A DNA stretch of 64,000 bases, from contig BGZK01000003.1 in NCBI GenBank assembly GCA_005406025.1, positions 1,674,001-1,738,000 of the forward strand, written 5' to 3'. Origin of the DNA: Eumeta japonica. Taxonomy: Eukaryota; Arthropoda; Insecta; Lepidoptera; Psychidae. The translations under genes were made by a program, and so were the position numbers. Positions 34,966-48,600 of the stretch are shown in pieces. Position 1 is the stretch's first letter; each line of letters starts with the position of its first letter. The notes under the pieces were generated by a model, which saw only the letters and a program-made list of their open reading frames with translations, made no database searches and had not been told where the DNA came from.

Positions 34966-36119
34966 AAGAGACAGAGCGAGAGTGAATGCGTGGCACTCGA
35001 ACGCATACGCGTACTATACTTTGTTACAGGCCAGCGCAAGCGTTAGCAACGAGTAGCGTCCAATATTCCAACGCAACAGGGAAAGAGAAAGAAAATACGC
35101 AAAGGTAGAAAGTAGGAGAGGGAAAGAGTGAGTCGGTAGATTTCGTCTCGCAATTATAACGTGCGACGACAAACGCAATTTCTGCCCCTTCCTATTTTCA
35201 TTTTCACATTACCCAGTTTCACTTCTTCCGCGCGGAGGGACTCCACGCACTATTTTTTGAGTAACCACATCCTTCTGCCTATTGACTGGTATTACTTCTC
35301 CCACGAAATTCCTTGTATACCAATTATGTTTGGAACTGACAGATCTGATTAAAAGAAGGAACATGATTTCAAACGAAGACAATGGTGTGGATACCGCTGT
35401 TAAAAATAAAAGGTTTAGTTGCTATTCACAAAAATTTCCAATCTGTGCTCGAACACAAAAATAAACATTCTGGTACACCAATGAATTATAGATATACACT
35501 CTCCTTCAGACAATATGAACTAGAAAGCTCACATATTGTCAAGCATCGTAAATTTACGAAATACCAAAAAATTATAGGATTGTCAAGTTTTAACTGTAGT
35601 GCTGCGTGCAAAGACAAGGGTTCAGCAACGACAGTAATGCGTCTGTTTGATATAGATACGCTTTCAACCTCCCCGTATAATTCAAATTCAAAACTGAACA
35701 GTATTTAGTTGGGTTGTGTTTCAGCCTGTTAATATATATTGTAGGGCGTATCTCTGCGAGAGGTTCGGTCTTTCTAAGAAGAAGACCAAAGATTCGAGTA
35801 TTCGAAATGAAAAAGTATTTTCATTCAAGATCAATATATTTATTGATCGGTTCTTCAATATTTCTCTCTATGATTTTTGAACGTTTACTAATTTAATTAC
35901 TATAACAGTCCACTCTTTATCACTATGAAATTTGTGCATTCGGGCGTCAGCCCTCGTCCCCTTTCTCTGTACTTCTCTCTAGTCCAACTCATTTGTCATC
36001 CGCGAGCTCGGATTCGAATGTTCTAGTCTACTCTAATTTTAAATTGAACGTGACCCCGTGGAACCCTCATTTGCGAGCATGAAGGTCGGACACCTCACAT
36101 GCCACCTACTCCTACTGCA

Positions 36120-36161
<42 letters not shown>
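36120..36161. repeat. (AT)n microsatellite
   Basis: About 40 bp of alternating A and T. Confidence 0.9.
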
Positions 36162-36163
<2 letters not shown>

Positions 36164-36783
36164 TAAAGATGAATATGCAAGCATACAAAAGAAGCTATCT
36201 AATTATGAAACAGCTCAAATCTGATATATTTCAATCGATGTTCATACCATCGCACGCTCTATGAATTAAGATTACATGTCACATACGGACGTTTGTAATC
36301 GTGGGGGTAATGTAAGTCGTCGTACAATTGGAATTTTCAATTGACAAAAGGTGCTACATCATATATCATGTAATATTCGTAAATTGGGATTAAAGCTAGT
36401 GTACCAGTTCAAATCCTTGGTAAATTATATCGCCATAGCTACATCATGAAGTTTTCACTACTGTTGCGAATGTTACAAGAATAAATATTTTTTGAAGTGA
36501 AACTTCTTTAGGCGCGACTTGATAGCAACTTAAAACTTTTTTCATGACGGAGTAACGTTCAGAATAATCTGTATTCTATTTACGCAGTTCCCGCATTTAT
36601 AATTTGACTTTTCAAATTCATCGACAAACCAAAAAGCATAACTTCATATGTAAACCTGAGTATATTTGTTGATAATTATTTTATTAATATCTAGCTGTGA
36701 TCGCGTCAACACCTCGATCGTCGTAGAAGGACTTCTTTTATTTCTCTCTCTTCAAATCACGGTCCCGTTTCCGGTATATATTA

Positions 36784-36955
36784 TTGAACTCTAGCATGAC
36801 TATTTTGCCAATGGGCTATCGGCATGGCAGTAACATTTCTTCAGGGGGTTTTTGGTCCGTTTGTTTGTTCACCCCGTGCGCCCGCGCACACGGACAGTCC
36901 ATAACGAGTTTTTACCCTCCTTCTCCTCTGCACGGGGAGAACTACACGAAAAAAA
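36784..36955 (+). mobile_element. Retroelement 3' end related to 16257-17222
   Basis: 'tcagggggtttttggtccgt', 'cccgtgcgcccgcgcacacg' and 'gacagtccataacgag' parallel the 3' part of the 16.3-kb element. It ends in an A-rich run. The copy is truncated at its 5' side. Confidence 0.6.
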
Positions 36956-37142
36956 TAATATTGCTCTTGATTAGTCGCAACATCTGTCACAACGCCGAAT
37001 AAAAATTAGTTTTCTGTAAAGTCGGTTTACGGACGATAATTTTACGTGATAATGTCATAAGAAAACTTTGATGAAAAATCGCATTCTTTTGTGAATTGAA
37101 TTGAATTATTAACACTGAATTATCATTATTTTGTGAAATATA

Positions 37143-37400
37143 AAGTAGGAGTTAATTGAAAATGACAATTTTTCGATAAATTAACATTTGCACTCGTTAA
37201 TTCAAATGTTTTGTACTTAAATTATACAGTAAAGAGATAGATGCGTCACAAGCCGAACACTTAGGCCGATCGTGCCTCTCTATTGTTCCGCGCTCTCGCT
37301 CGCACGCTCGGCTCAGGCGGAACGCGACAATGAGTCATGCTTTTTCGTGCGTGGAGTCGGCGTTCATCGATTTATAAGACGTTATTATATCAAAAATTTT
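37143..37400. mobile_element. Short interspersed element, copy 1 (about 258 bp)
   Basis: Closely similar over its whole length to 53376-53645, including 'gttaattgaaaatgacaa', 'agagatagatgcg.cacaag' and 'ctcgctcgcacgctcggctc'. The other copy splits a mariner element, which shows this is a mobile unit. No coding capacity. Confidence 0.75.
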
Positions 37401-37747
37401 ACTTCAAACGTGCGCAGAGATTACACGCACTCGTAATTTTTTAATAGGATGTGACTCGAAAAGCTCTTTTTTTTCGGAAACCGCCTATAGAGTCGTGTAT
37501 TAAAAAAAAATTATTTGCGTGATAGCGTAGAGACATTTGGACCATTTGGACGATTAGACCGATGTAGTTATCATACTTTGATACACGGAACATCGATTCT
37601 TAGCGATACCGCGTTATCGTTCATATCGCTGTTTTGTATTCGATAAGATATAACTTTGTGGGGATAAATGCGAGTATTAGATTGATATAGCTACACGAGT
37701 GACCAATAAACAACGCCGAATAAAAAAATTGTTATGCTAAATAATTA

Positions 37748-37755
37748 TAAATAAA
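37748..37755 (+). promoter_or_regulatory. Candidate TATA box of gene C
   Basis: TATAAATA lies 73 nt before the gene C start codon. A TTTAGT sequence at 37768-37773 could be the initiator. This is motif evidence only, in an AT-rich setting. Confidence 0.3.
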
Positions 37756-37820
37756 GGAAACACAATTTAGTGCTAATCGATAAGAGTGACAGACCGACAC
37801 AGTGCTAGTCCGGCGAAAAG

Positions 37821-37872
37821 ATGCGTGCGATAGCGTGCGTGTTGTGCATTCTAACTTTGGGCGTTTTGCAAG
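37821..37872 (+). CDS. Gene C exon 1: start codon and signal peptide
   Basis: The ATG is preceded by gcgaaaag, with A at -3. It reads MRAIACVLCILTLGVLQ plus one base, then a GTTTGT donor at 37873. The hydrophobic core ACVLCILTLGVL and small residues fit a cleaved signal peptide. The exon ends in phase 1, matching the phase-1 start of exon 4 at 42529, 4.7 kb downstream. Confidence 0.82.
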
Positions 37873-40800
37873 GTTTGTTCTAAAAATATTAAACTTTATT
37901 CACATTTATAAATGAAGTATACTTTCGATCTGAAAGTGTTTCTCATTGGTCACGGAAATGTTACAAATAAAACTCAATACTTTCAATTACTAGTATTAAA
38001 TTGCAATAAGAAAATTAATGATGCAATCATAGCAGCAAATACGTTTAACAATATTTTTCTTTAATTTTGTAGACACCAAGACACTGGTGCTGAAGTTAAC
38101 AAATTTCTAGTTCAAATATAAAGTTTCTAAGTTCGATTCGATCTAATAAATAGAATCGCAGAAAAATTACATTTATGTCAAAATTTCTAAACTTGATAAA
38201 TTTACATTAAAGATTTATATATTTCTAATCAAATATTCCATTGAGATAAAACACTAAATATTAGAAATAATATTTATTATCAACCAATAAATGCTTTCTA
38301 TAATAAACTTAAAAATGGCAATAAATGGTTATTATGTCAAAAACTAACTATTTAAAAGGATTAACCGTTTGTCGCCCGCTTTACTGTGCGTAAATTCTAA
38401 CTTGTCAATGACAATTTTCAGCCTCGATCCCGCTCTCTGCCGAGGTCCCAGTCCTGTCCTTTATGCCAATGCCAGTCCCAAAGCCGATCTTAAACCTTTA
38501 GAATATTAATGCTATTTATCTGGTATTTATAGGTACATTTTTTTTCAACTTCCCGCTATGCAAATTGATGAATTTTCATAAATTCCGAAGATACGGTTTT
38601 CAGTCAGACTTTCAAAAATGGGGTTTTATCCAGTCTTGACATCATCATCACATCAAACGACCATCAGATTTAGGGTCCTACGAAATATTTTGAATCTATT
38701 TTGCGAGCGATGTCTGCATGTATTTGTGTGTGTTTCTAGAAGGGCGGAGGGAAGGATATATGTGTGTGTATATAAGCGTTTCATAATTTTTGAACGGATC
38801 CAAACGCAGTTCGCTACATTCGAAATTGGTCGACGCAACTTAGAAGTGGTCCAGTCAACTTAGACTTTCTGAAAATTTGAGTTGGTTCCGCTTAGTTGAT
38901 TTCTGAGACATCTCAAAAATATAGTTTTCATGAAAATGTTTTTATAACTTTTAGATTACTCTACCGATCGATACTGAAATCTAATCAGCTCATTTCCACA
39001 GTTACATCGATTACCGGAAGTTGAATAAAAGGCGGTCGATTTGTTCAAGAGATATCGTGATAATTTTTTTTTAGTCTTTTTACAATATTTCTTAACCTAT
39101 CCTATCAGTAAATTTAAAATTAATCAGCTCTTCTCCTTGAAAAACAACGTCGATCGTTGCAAACTACACCAAAACCGGTTGTTTATACGAGAGATATGGT
39201 TACCGAAAATTAGAAAAGAGGGTTTTTAAAATAACTTGCGAATATCTCGTTGGATTGATATTTGGTACTCTGTCATCTTTTTTTGCTCAGAAAACTGCGT
39301 CAAATGCCGTAACGCAGATCAAAATTCAATAAACACGTTTGAAAGACATCGTAGTTGAAGTACTAAAAAAATAGCGTTTTTGTCTTTCATTATGAAAATT
39401 GATAAGTTTTCATAAATTTTTGAAAATACTGTACAAAAATACTGTTTTTTAGTCCGATTTTATAAAACCAGGTTTTCATCAGATTTTGATGTTTTAGAGT
39501 CCTAAGAATCTATTTAAATCATTTTCTGAGGGCTGTTTGTACTTGTTGATGACAGAAAGAGAAAGAATAAAGACACAGGGTGAACATCTGTGTGGCAGTC
39601 AAGCCCATATCGTATCTCACGTCTACTACGTAGCCAATTTCGTTTGGTCATTCTGCTTATGTAGGAATACTTCTATGTTCTTCTACTTCGATACTATTTT
39701 CTAATAAAACTTCATAATAAATCGGATTTTCACTTTAGATTTACTCATTTTGGTGGACAGAAAAACGATAGAAAAATGGCGGGACACCGTTTCTATTTTT
39801 TATTTTTATTTTTAATTTCATCTATTTAATGGTATCAAAACAATCTAGATACAAACAACACAACCATAGAGATTTTATTGCAATTTTTATTTATAAATGC
39901 GAAAAATCTTTTTCCTCTACCTCATAAGAATTGCAGGTCTATTCGAATTTAACTTGTTAATTCCTTGTAAGAAATGTATCGATATAAATGCATTCATTGC
40001 CGTAAGTTGCATAAAAAAATTATCTCTTTTTTCAAGAAATTACATTGAAGAATTTTTTTATTGTTTTTTTAGTATTTTTTAAACTACTCTTCGTAAACAT
40101 TTTAAAATCTAATCAGCGTTTGTAATACTGAATAAATAAAAATAGCTTTTGTTTTAGAATTAATTTAGATTTTGCACCTGAAAAGCACAAAATGTATTAA
40201 AGCTATATTTTAGAATCTGGAGAGCTCGAAATAGAACTATGATCTACTGTTCTTCATATTTTTGAACGCTTTCAGTTAGAAAGTAATTTTCAGGGATTAT
40301 AGCGGGAAGTTTTGCAGATGGCCGGCAGGGTCAGACGTTGTCAGGTTTTTTATAACAAATCCGCATTTTAGGAGACGATTCTATCCTCATGCAAAAATTT
40401 ATAATGATCCGTTCAGCAGTTTTAAAGGATAAACAGTCAGGAAATATAGACAGACAGGTATCAAATTTTATTATACATATATTCATAGGACAAGACTATC
40501 ATTTAATTATTATTTTAAATCTCTGTGGAAAATTCCAATCTGGTGACGCAGTTGGAATTTCCTAGATAAGATAAAAAGTTGTCTTGATAAGCTGAAATTA
40601 ATAACGACGTATACGATTTTGAGTACATTAGGTATCGATAACTTTTAGGTGTACCTCAAACTTCCATCCCAAACCTAAAACCTAGCTACGACCCTGCTTT
40701 GTACATTAGAAAAATTTTATCTAAAATGATATAGGTACAAATACACGTTTGAATTATAGGTGCCTGTTGCATTAAAATCCACATGCGTGCCCAAATGAGC

Positions 40801-43800
40801 TGGTGATTAGATTGTTACTATTGATGACCGGAAAATGCGGCTATCTGAATGACTTGAAACCATATTTTGTGCAAATTATTTCATTTGAAATTGTTTCTGA
40901 AGCTGTGAAAAATTAATATACACCTCAGAGGAAAACTCGTTTCAGATTATTCAATGCACTCTTAAATATTTATTCAACGACGCACTGTGCAAAATAGAAA
41001 AAAAATGTTTTTTATTCCTCAATTTTATGCATTAGAAACTGCACCTAATTTTTTTTCCCCATCTCTCTTACATAATTGTATGGAGGATCACATAAAACAT
41101 CTGTCTGTATTTTTATCAGAATCGTTCGTATTTATTGGAAATTTAGAGACTCGTAAAGTATGAGAGGACTTAGAAGTGAATTACTACATTCTGAATTTAT
41201 TTCAAAAATGTGGGCTTAGTGGTTATGCATATGTAAGGGCAATGCTCAACTGTGTACATTTCCTTTAATATTTTTAAAAGTATGTTTTTTTAGATACTAT
41301 ACTATATACGCGTACCTGAATTACCTGACTTTGTTTATGTATTGAATTTGAACTGTTTTCGACCAGTGGATTCGGAAAAAAAATAGTCTGTGACTAACGG
41401 ATAGACACACAGATAGATAGACGGATAGATAATGACTCTATAGTGGTTGTATTTCTTCATTAGATGTATAGAGCCTTGAAAATGTATTCCGATAAATTTA
41501 TGATATATTTCATAAATTCAAATAATTGTTCAGATATTAGGATTATAAGTAGCGTGACTTCGTCCGTCTAACATTGTTAATATTTTTTTAAGCTTTATAC
41601 TGCACTTTCGCACGGTGAATAAGTGAATTGCGCACATTTATTTCAGAAATTATTATATTCAAAATACGTAACAATAACATGCAGAATATATTTTGAAAAT
41701 ATTTAACATGATTATTAGAACAATGTTTTCATTAGTGCTAAAAGCCTGTCGAAACTTTGCAATGACAATTATTTTTTTTTTATAAATTCACAAGAGACAT
41801 CGTTCGAGATATTTTGTTTAAACAAAAGCAAATAATAAATCTAAATTCAGAGTATCATAACTAGTGTTAAAGCGATTTCAGTATCAAAATCGTTTAGAAG
41901 CTCGTAAACAGTTGTTAGTTTTTTGAAAGATGGCGTAATAATTCGTTTGAAAAGAGTTTGTGCAGAAAATTCAGACGCTGCGTGAGTCAGAGTTATAAAA
42001 ATATTTATCGAATGATATACATTAATGCTTATTTCCTTTACTTGTATTATCTAGTCAGTTGTGATTTATTGAATTTCGATAAATGAATTCAGTTTCATCT
42101 AGATTGAATAAGCAATATCCATAAGAAAATTATTGAACAAAAGGTATTGCTGTAATTTGGACAAATACGTAAGATAATATATAATTATGAAATAAAAAAA
42201 AAACTGCATTATTTTTAATCTCAATTTTTCAATCAATTATGTTGTAAATCTCAAATGTAAATCGAAAATCACGCTTACAACCTTCAATTTTTTAAAGTTA
42301 TTTGAGAAGAAGATCGTGATCCAATAGCCTAATATGATAAAAAATAATAATAGATATACCTACACCACAATAGTAAAAAAAAAAAATAAGGTCTATAAAT
42401 ATAAAGATATTTAGAATGTCGCGTTTTATACTAAAATCTGATCGCTTTATAATTTATTTGGATTTCTTGTTTAAACATAAAAGTTCACACGGATTCTGCA
42501 AATTCTGTAGAACTCATAACATTTTCAGAAACGTCCTCATCTGCCACTCAAGTCCTCTATGTGGAGCCTGGCGCTCCAGTTAACGTGCAAGTCGGCCCGA
42601 AAGAAGCTATTTACTGTCGACTGGAAAATCGTAACAGGGCAGTTTTCTACGACGGCTTCGGACCCTGCGTCCTTAGGATAGAATGGGCTAATTTCTTACA
42701 CATAGGGTTCTGGAGGATGTATGTAGCGTTACCGGAGAAAATCACCACCGAAATGTACTTGCTGGAGATTAAACTCGGACAAGGTAAATAAATCTTTTGC
42801 TTTTGTAGTGTCCAATAGTTCTTCGAATCCGCAGGATATTATGTGACGTTTATTAACTTGGAATTGAGAAACAAACTGACCTCAGATTTCAGCATTAATT
42901 TTGTCATTGAACCATTCAACCAACGACGACTTCCAACTTGGTGGATTTATTTACATCGGTTTTTCAGAACCCAGACCGCAAGTGCGGATGTCAGCCGCAC
43001 TGTCCAACGACAACACGACGTTGACCGTCTCGTGTTCGGTGGAGACGCCCAGCGCTCCTCGTCTCTGCAAATTCCGCAGCCCGTTTGGCCAGATTCTGGT
43101 GCCGCAAGAGGGCGTCGACGATGGCAGATATAGTTTCTACGGAGCTGGTGTGAGGTGAACTATTCAAACTATTTAAATAAATAAGTATAGTTGTGGTTAA
43201 TGGAGTTTGAAATATGACATGACAGTTCATGTACGTATTGCTGTGAAATACACGATATATATAAAGTTCATTTTACCAGTTTACGTTATATTTGTAGTAG
43301 ATATGAGTGATCGGTTTCAACAACCGTATCTAAAGCTTATATCAACAACTATAAAAAATAAGGTACTAATAGAATAAAGCACGACGTACACACATACAAT
43401 AAAGTGTTAACTAATAAAATAAGGCACGACGTACACATACAGAGGCCAAACATTCACAACCTGTATGATACAATATCTAAAATTCTAAATAGCCTTTTTA
43501 TTAAAAGAAAGTTATATGGCTATTATACCGTGTTGGAACATCTTAATGAAAAAAAGGCCCTGGGATTGAGCTGTTCGCCTATCAGGTTATTTCATGTTAT
43601 TTTAAATGTCGACTAAATTGTAAATGACTAAATCATTTGTATTGAGTAAAAAGAGCAAGCCTTGGGTTTCTTTCCCATTCTTCTCTCGGTGAATCAGCAT
43701 TCGGGATGGGTGGTAATGTCGAAATGAATTTATTAATGACGTATTTCAAGTGTAATTTCATTACCTACGAAATGAAGATATTTTTGATTGATTTGAGTGA

Positions 43801-45553
43801 TTGATTGATATTTATTTCAGTAACGAAAGCGGCAAATACACTATGGACTGTGGCCTAAGTATCTCCGCGCCGCATGAAATCGATCTCGGCATTTGGCGCT
43901 GTGGCATAGACACCGAAGAAGATTCTTACTTCGGTTTTCTGCTTGTAAATTTTCCATCCCACCCGAACCAAGAATTTATTCAAACTGGTATTTATATACT
44001 TTTTATCGTAATTAATATTAGCATATTATCTAATATTGAAGTTGTGGAAGCTGTAACCAAACTGATGAAAAAATTGGTTTTAACACATAATACCCACTAA
44101 CTTCGTAAAGAAATAACTGATACGTATAATTATTCAAATGAAATAAATCAAAACTGTAATCCAACCGTTGAAGTTGATGTGACATAACAACAATGTTTCT
44201 TAGATCATTTTTAAAGGCATCTTGTGACTATGAGAAGACACTGTATAAATATTACTTAGTTATATGATAATGAAGTATACTTTTTGTTGCACAATAATCG
44301 TAAAAATATATCACCTTACATGAACATGAATTTATTAGAAATCTGAGTGGGTATCTGTTATATTTATTTACAGAACCAATACTGACGTCGAACAGTCAGT
44401 CTGATGAAATCCTAGTTGGTCACAGCGTGGCAATGTCGTGCACTATACCATCCAGCATCCGATACTGCTACTTCAGATCTCAAAATGGGACGGTTATCTC
44501 GTTGTCGCCAGGTAAGTTAATTCCTTAAGTTAAAAGTTCTTCGCGCTTTGAGCTCGCTAATTAATAGAAGCTGTAAAAAGTTAAGTCAGTTTTATGCAAG
44601 ATTGTTCGAATGCTCAGAAGACCAACAGAAACGTGTAACTTAACTTTAGACTTGTGTCAGTAAAAATATGCAAAATTAAATTTCCTTTCTAGATACAAAA
44701 AAGAAATTGTTTTATTGGTAATGCTTTTCTGTAGGTATCTGATCTGAATTTCTTTGAAAAGTATTCAAATTAATGTTTTTTTAAACTTGCACATAAAAGT
44801 TTAATGCCCAATTTAATATGAGACATAGGTCTATTTTGATTTCATATCATTATTTAACAATTATTCTGTAAAAAAATATTTTTTTAAATTTCCGATTATT
44901 GAGAGGACAAATATACATGGATGTAGACAACTCTACTTGTTATCGGGTTGTTTCTTTCTGTGATACTTTAGTAGTTGACTAGCTTTCCGCCCGCGACTTC
45001 GCCCGCATAGAGATTGAATATATTTGCTTCATCGATCGATGTTGCTGTTAATTCAAATTTCGGACCGGCTTCCAATTCTGATTGTAGCACTGATATACGA
45101 TTCTGATCATGCCATTGATTCAAGTTCCGGTTCCGTACTCCATTTCGACCCGGGTTATATTTTCAATTTAGGTACCGGTTTTAGCTCTCGATTCTACTCC
45201 CTGCTTTGCTTTCAATTTTGCTTCAATGAAGCTTTCGCGACTGGTTATTTGGAAGAAGGCGGGGTAAATGCTAGTATCAAAATAATATATAAACTATATT
45301 ACTCGGAGGCAGTGTAGTTTTCTATGAATGAAAGAATTTTTAGAATGAATGTAATAGTTCGATTCAACAGTAGAAAGGCGCGAATGAAGTCAGGTACAAA
45401 TGGTATTAGGGGGTCCAAAAAAACAAAACATCAAACAAACATTACATCTTCGAACATAAAATACACATATATATATATATATATATATGCGTGTGTGTGT
45501 GCGTGCGTGCGTGCATGCGTGCGTGCGTGCGTGTGTGTGTGTGTGTGTTTGTG

Positions 45554-45603
<50 letters not shown>

Positions 45604-48600
45604 TCTTCTAGGCGAATCGACCGACACCTACGAGTACGTGGGCAACGGCCTCGACGCGGGCGAGTGCGGATTGCGCTTGAAAGCGGTGAGCGTCAACGAC
45701 GAAGGCATCTGGTCCTGCCACGTGGGCCTGGCTGACGGAGCCACGCCCGAACAGAACGCGACAATCATACTTTTGGTGACAGGTATGCGCCGGCCTGACC
45801 ATCTGCTTCTTATGTCTATATACGATATCGATAGATATGGTAACCCGAGCGAGAATCGGCCGATCGAAACGTCGCATCTTTTTTTTGGGGCTCTCAATGC
45901 ATTGACTTAGACGTGTTATAGTCGGAAAATCTCGTGAACCCGAACAGGGCGTGAAATAGTTAACATACATGGCCCAAAAATTATCTGGTTAGTAATGCGA
46001 GAGTCTGTCGTAGAGCTTGTTAGTGAAAATCTTGGGAAAAATTATATATCCGGCTTTGTACTATCGAAGGTCAATCATGATGGTGATCTTTATTTTCATG
46101 TGGATATATAACTAATTAGTGTTAAATACGTCGAAATCTAAACGAACTTGCAGGTACGCTTAACGATTCTTGAAGCTGTTAATTCAGTTAACGTAATCTA
46201 TGTATATTCCAGAGCTAATGGTAGCCAGTTTGACCCATCAGGGTGATCGCTCGGTGGTGGTAAGAGGCCTGGTACGAGATGTGTACATGCATCTCGAGTA
46301 TTGCCGTTTCGTCCGGAGCGATGGTTTTGGTGAGTGTTTTATTACAGTATAAAAAATAATAAAACTCATAATTTCCCTCATTTCTTACCCCTCTGAACGC
46401 AATTTACAACATGTCGACCACTGTTGGCCATCGCCGACATGTGTACTAAGAAGGCGCGGAGTGACCAATAACGGAATCGGATGGTCAATATGATGACACT
46501 AAAAGGGTTCAGTACCTATGGTTTGTTAATCCTACTATTCGATTTCGGTGTATTGTGTATGCTTGAAATAGTTAATATAGAACGATGCAATCGCAGAAAT
46601 GGTTATTGTACCGACGTCTACTGTATCGTTGTACAAGAAAATTTATAGCCCTAACAATTAACTATGCAAAGGAACCATGAAAGTTTATTCTTCTTAAACG
46701 TACACATTTTTAATTGAGAAATTATTTTCTCAATTAAAAATGTGCAGTTTATATGTGTGTAAATAAAAATGCAATAGTGAATAAACCCTTCTAAATAAAA
46801 TTTATTTAGATATAATCAATGCGTTATGCATAAATATTGTTTCAAACAAAGCAAAATTTTCCTGTAAAAACCCCATGAAAATCTATTAAGTGGTTTCGAA
46901 GAGTTATTGTTTAAACACAGAAACCAAGACAGTATTTTACTTTTTTTTTTGAAATGGCCTTTTTATTATATTTTAATAAATATTATATTTAATATACAGA
47001 CACGCTGGTTTTTCCTTTTTTATTATGTGCTTTTTGTTTAAATTATTAATTTAAAATATTATCACTTATTTTAATCGCAACATTATGTGCTTATGTTTCC
47101 CAATGTTCACATGAACGTATATATTAACATTGGCAGTCATTCGTATATAATAAATGTGGTGCCAGATTTTAACCATCTCACTGCCGAGATTTTATTTTAG
47201 AGTAATGATCTTCATATGAAGAAATCAAATCAATGAAAGAAGTATAAAAAAAAATTACATTCGCACACTGCTGAACGTATGATATTCGCTTCACACTCAC
47301 GCTAGCACATCGCTAATGATATCGTTCCTTTTAGGATACGAAATACACGATAAGAATAGTCCAATTTGAGTGATGAGTTCACATATGAAATAATCTATAC
47401 ATATATTTATTACAATCTATCTAGTTATATCAGTTCATACACGGAGTTATCGCTCGACTTCGATGATTGCTATCATTGATTTACGATAGCTGCAACTAGA
47501 GTTCCGGAGAAATAGTATGATACGACTCTTTATTATGTCGGAACGAAGTGTTGGATATTTGGATATATAAACCATAAAGTAAAATTCAGTTCTTGTGCAC
47601 ATCAAACTTGCGTTGATCCCTACTACTATTCGGTGACTCGCAATGCAATGATCTTTCAGTTAGAGCAGGGCATTAAAGGCGCATTCGTTCAGAAACTTGT
47701 ACGCACTTCTATTTTTTTTATCATGTTAACGAAGTTCTTCTGATTCTTAAAGTATGGGTTGACAGTCGATATCTGTTGATGTTGTTGTTTAAACTATTTA
47801 AGACAAATAGTGCTGCAAAAAACAGTTTTTTGTATTGCGGTTTTTTAAAAATTTTTAAGCAATAAGCAAAAAGGAGATTTTCTTCTAGGAATCACAATTG
47901 TGCCTGATTTATCTTTAGGTGGAATTAATTAATTATTTAAAGAGGTATCTGAAGATGATTTTCTACGTTCACTTTAAGATTGTTATATTACCTAAAGTGT
48001 CATCTGCGTTCGAAACAAAGCTGATCTGAAATAATTTAGGTGCATTCATTCGGAAACACGATTTCCGAAATGGCCAGCCATATATCCGATGTGAGGGCAG
48101 AAGTTGCAGATTCTCGCGATTCAATTAATTTCATTAGTAATCAGTGCAAAGAACTGAAACTAAAAATGGCAAAGAAAAATGAAATCATAGAATAATTGAA
48201 TATCGAAAATGAAGCTCTGAAGACTTCAGTACCAAATCTATACTCACGCATTAACCAATTGGAACAATTCAGTCGAGCTAATAACGTGCAAATCAAGTGC
48301 GTTCCCGATTCTATTACCACAGTGACGTCATTATCCAATACAATCGGCCATTCGTTTGCAGAATCTAACATAACCCAATGCACGTGTATTGCAAAAATGA
48401 ATTCACATGCTTATCGTCCTCGATCGATTTTGGTGCGCTTTAGTACTAATCCTCGTCTACGTAATTGCTTTCTTGCTACCAGTAAGTATAAGTAAGAGAG
48501 AAACAGGTGTGGCTCTTTAAAAACTTTTCATTCAATAAAAAAACAAAAATTACAATTTAATTGTGTATTTCTTAAGTATACAATTTAATTGAGAAATATT

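Larger units (their letters stand above)
33423..37747. other. Region between genes B and C (4.3 kb)
   Basis: No gene supported. It contains a GC-rich tandem motif with a TATA-like box (34880-34960), an (AT)n run (36120-36161), a retroelement 3' end (36784-36955), and the short repeat at 37143-37400. Open frames at 35161-35896 have no recognisable family and no homology to the cluster. Confidence 0.5.
37873..42528. other. Gene C intron 1 (4.7 kb)
   Basis: No D1 or D2 exon is visible. It contains a scrap of the 'gatcccg' repeat (38395-38500), the dispersed repeat related to 1-520 (38880-39420), a reversed mariner 5' end (39741-39925), and further repeat debris to about 40450 that resembles 420-520. 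Confidence 0.55.

Noticed and set aside
35161..35896. Four consecutive open frames between genes B and C
   Set aside because: No domain, signal peptide, splice structure or similarity to the cluster; lengths of 60-108 codons are common by chance here.
45324..45627. Open frames across the TA/TG microsatellite on both strands
   Set aside because: They are runs of YIYIYI and VCVCV from simple repeats, not protein.
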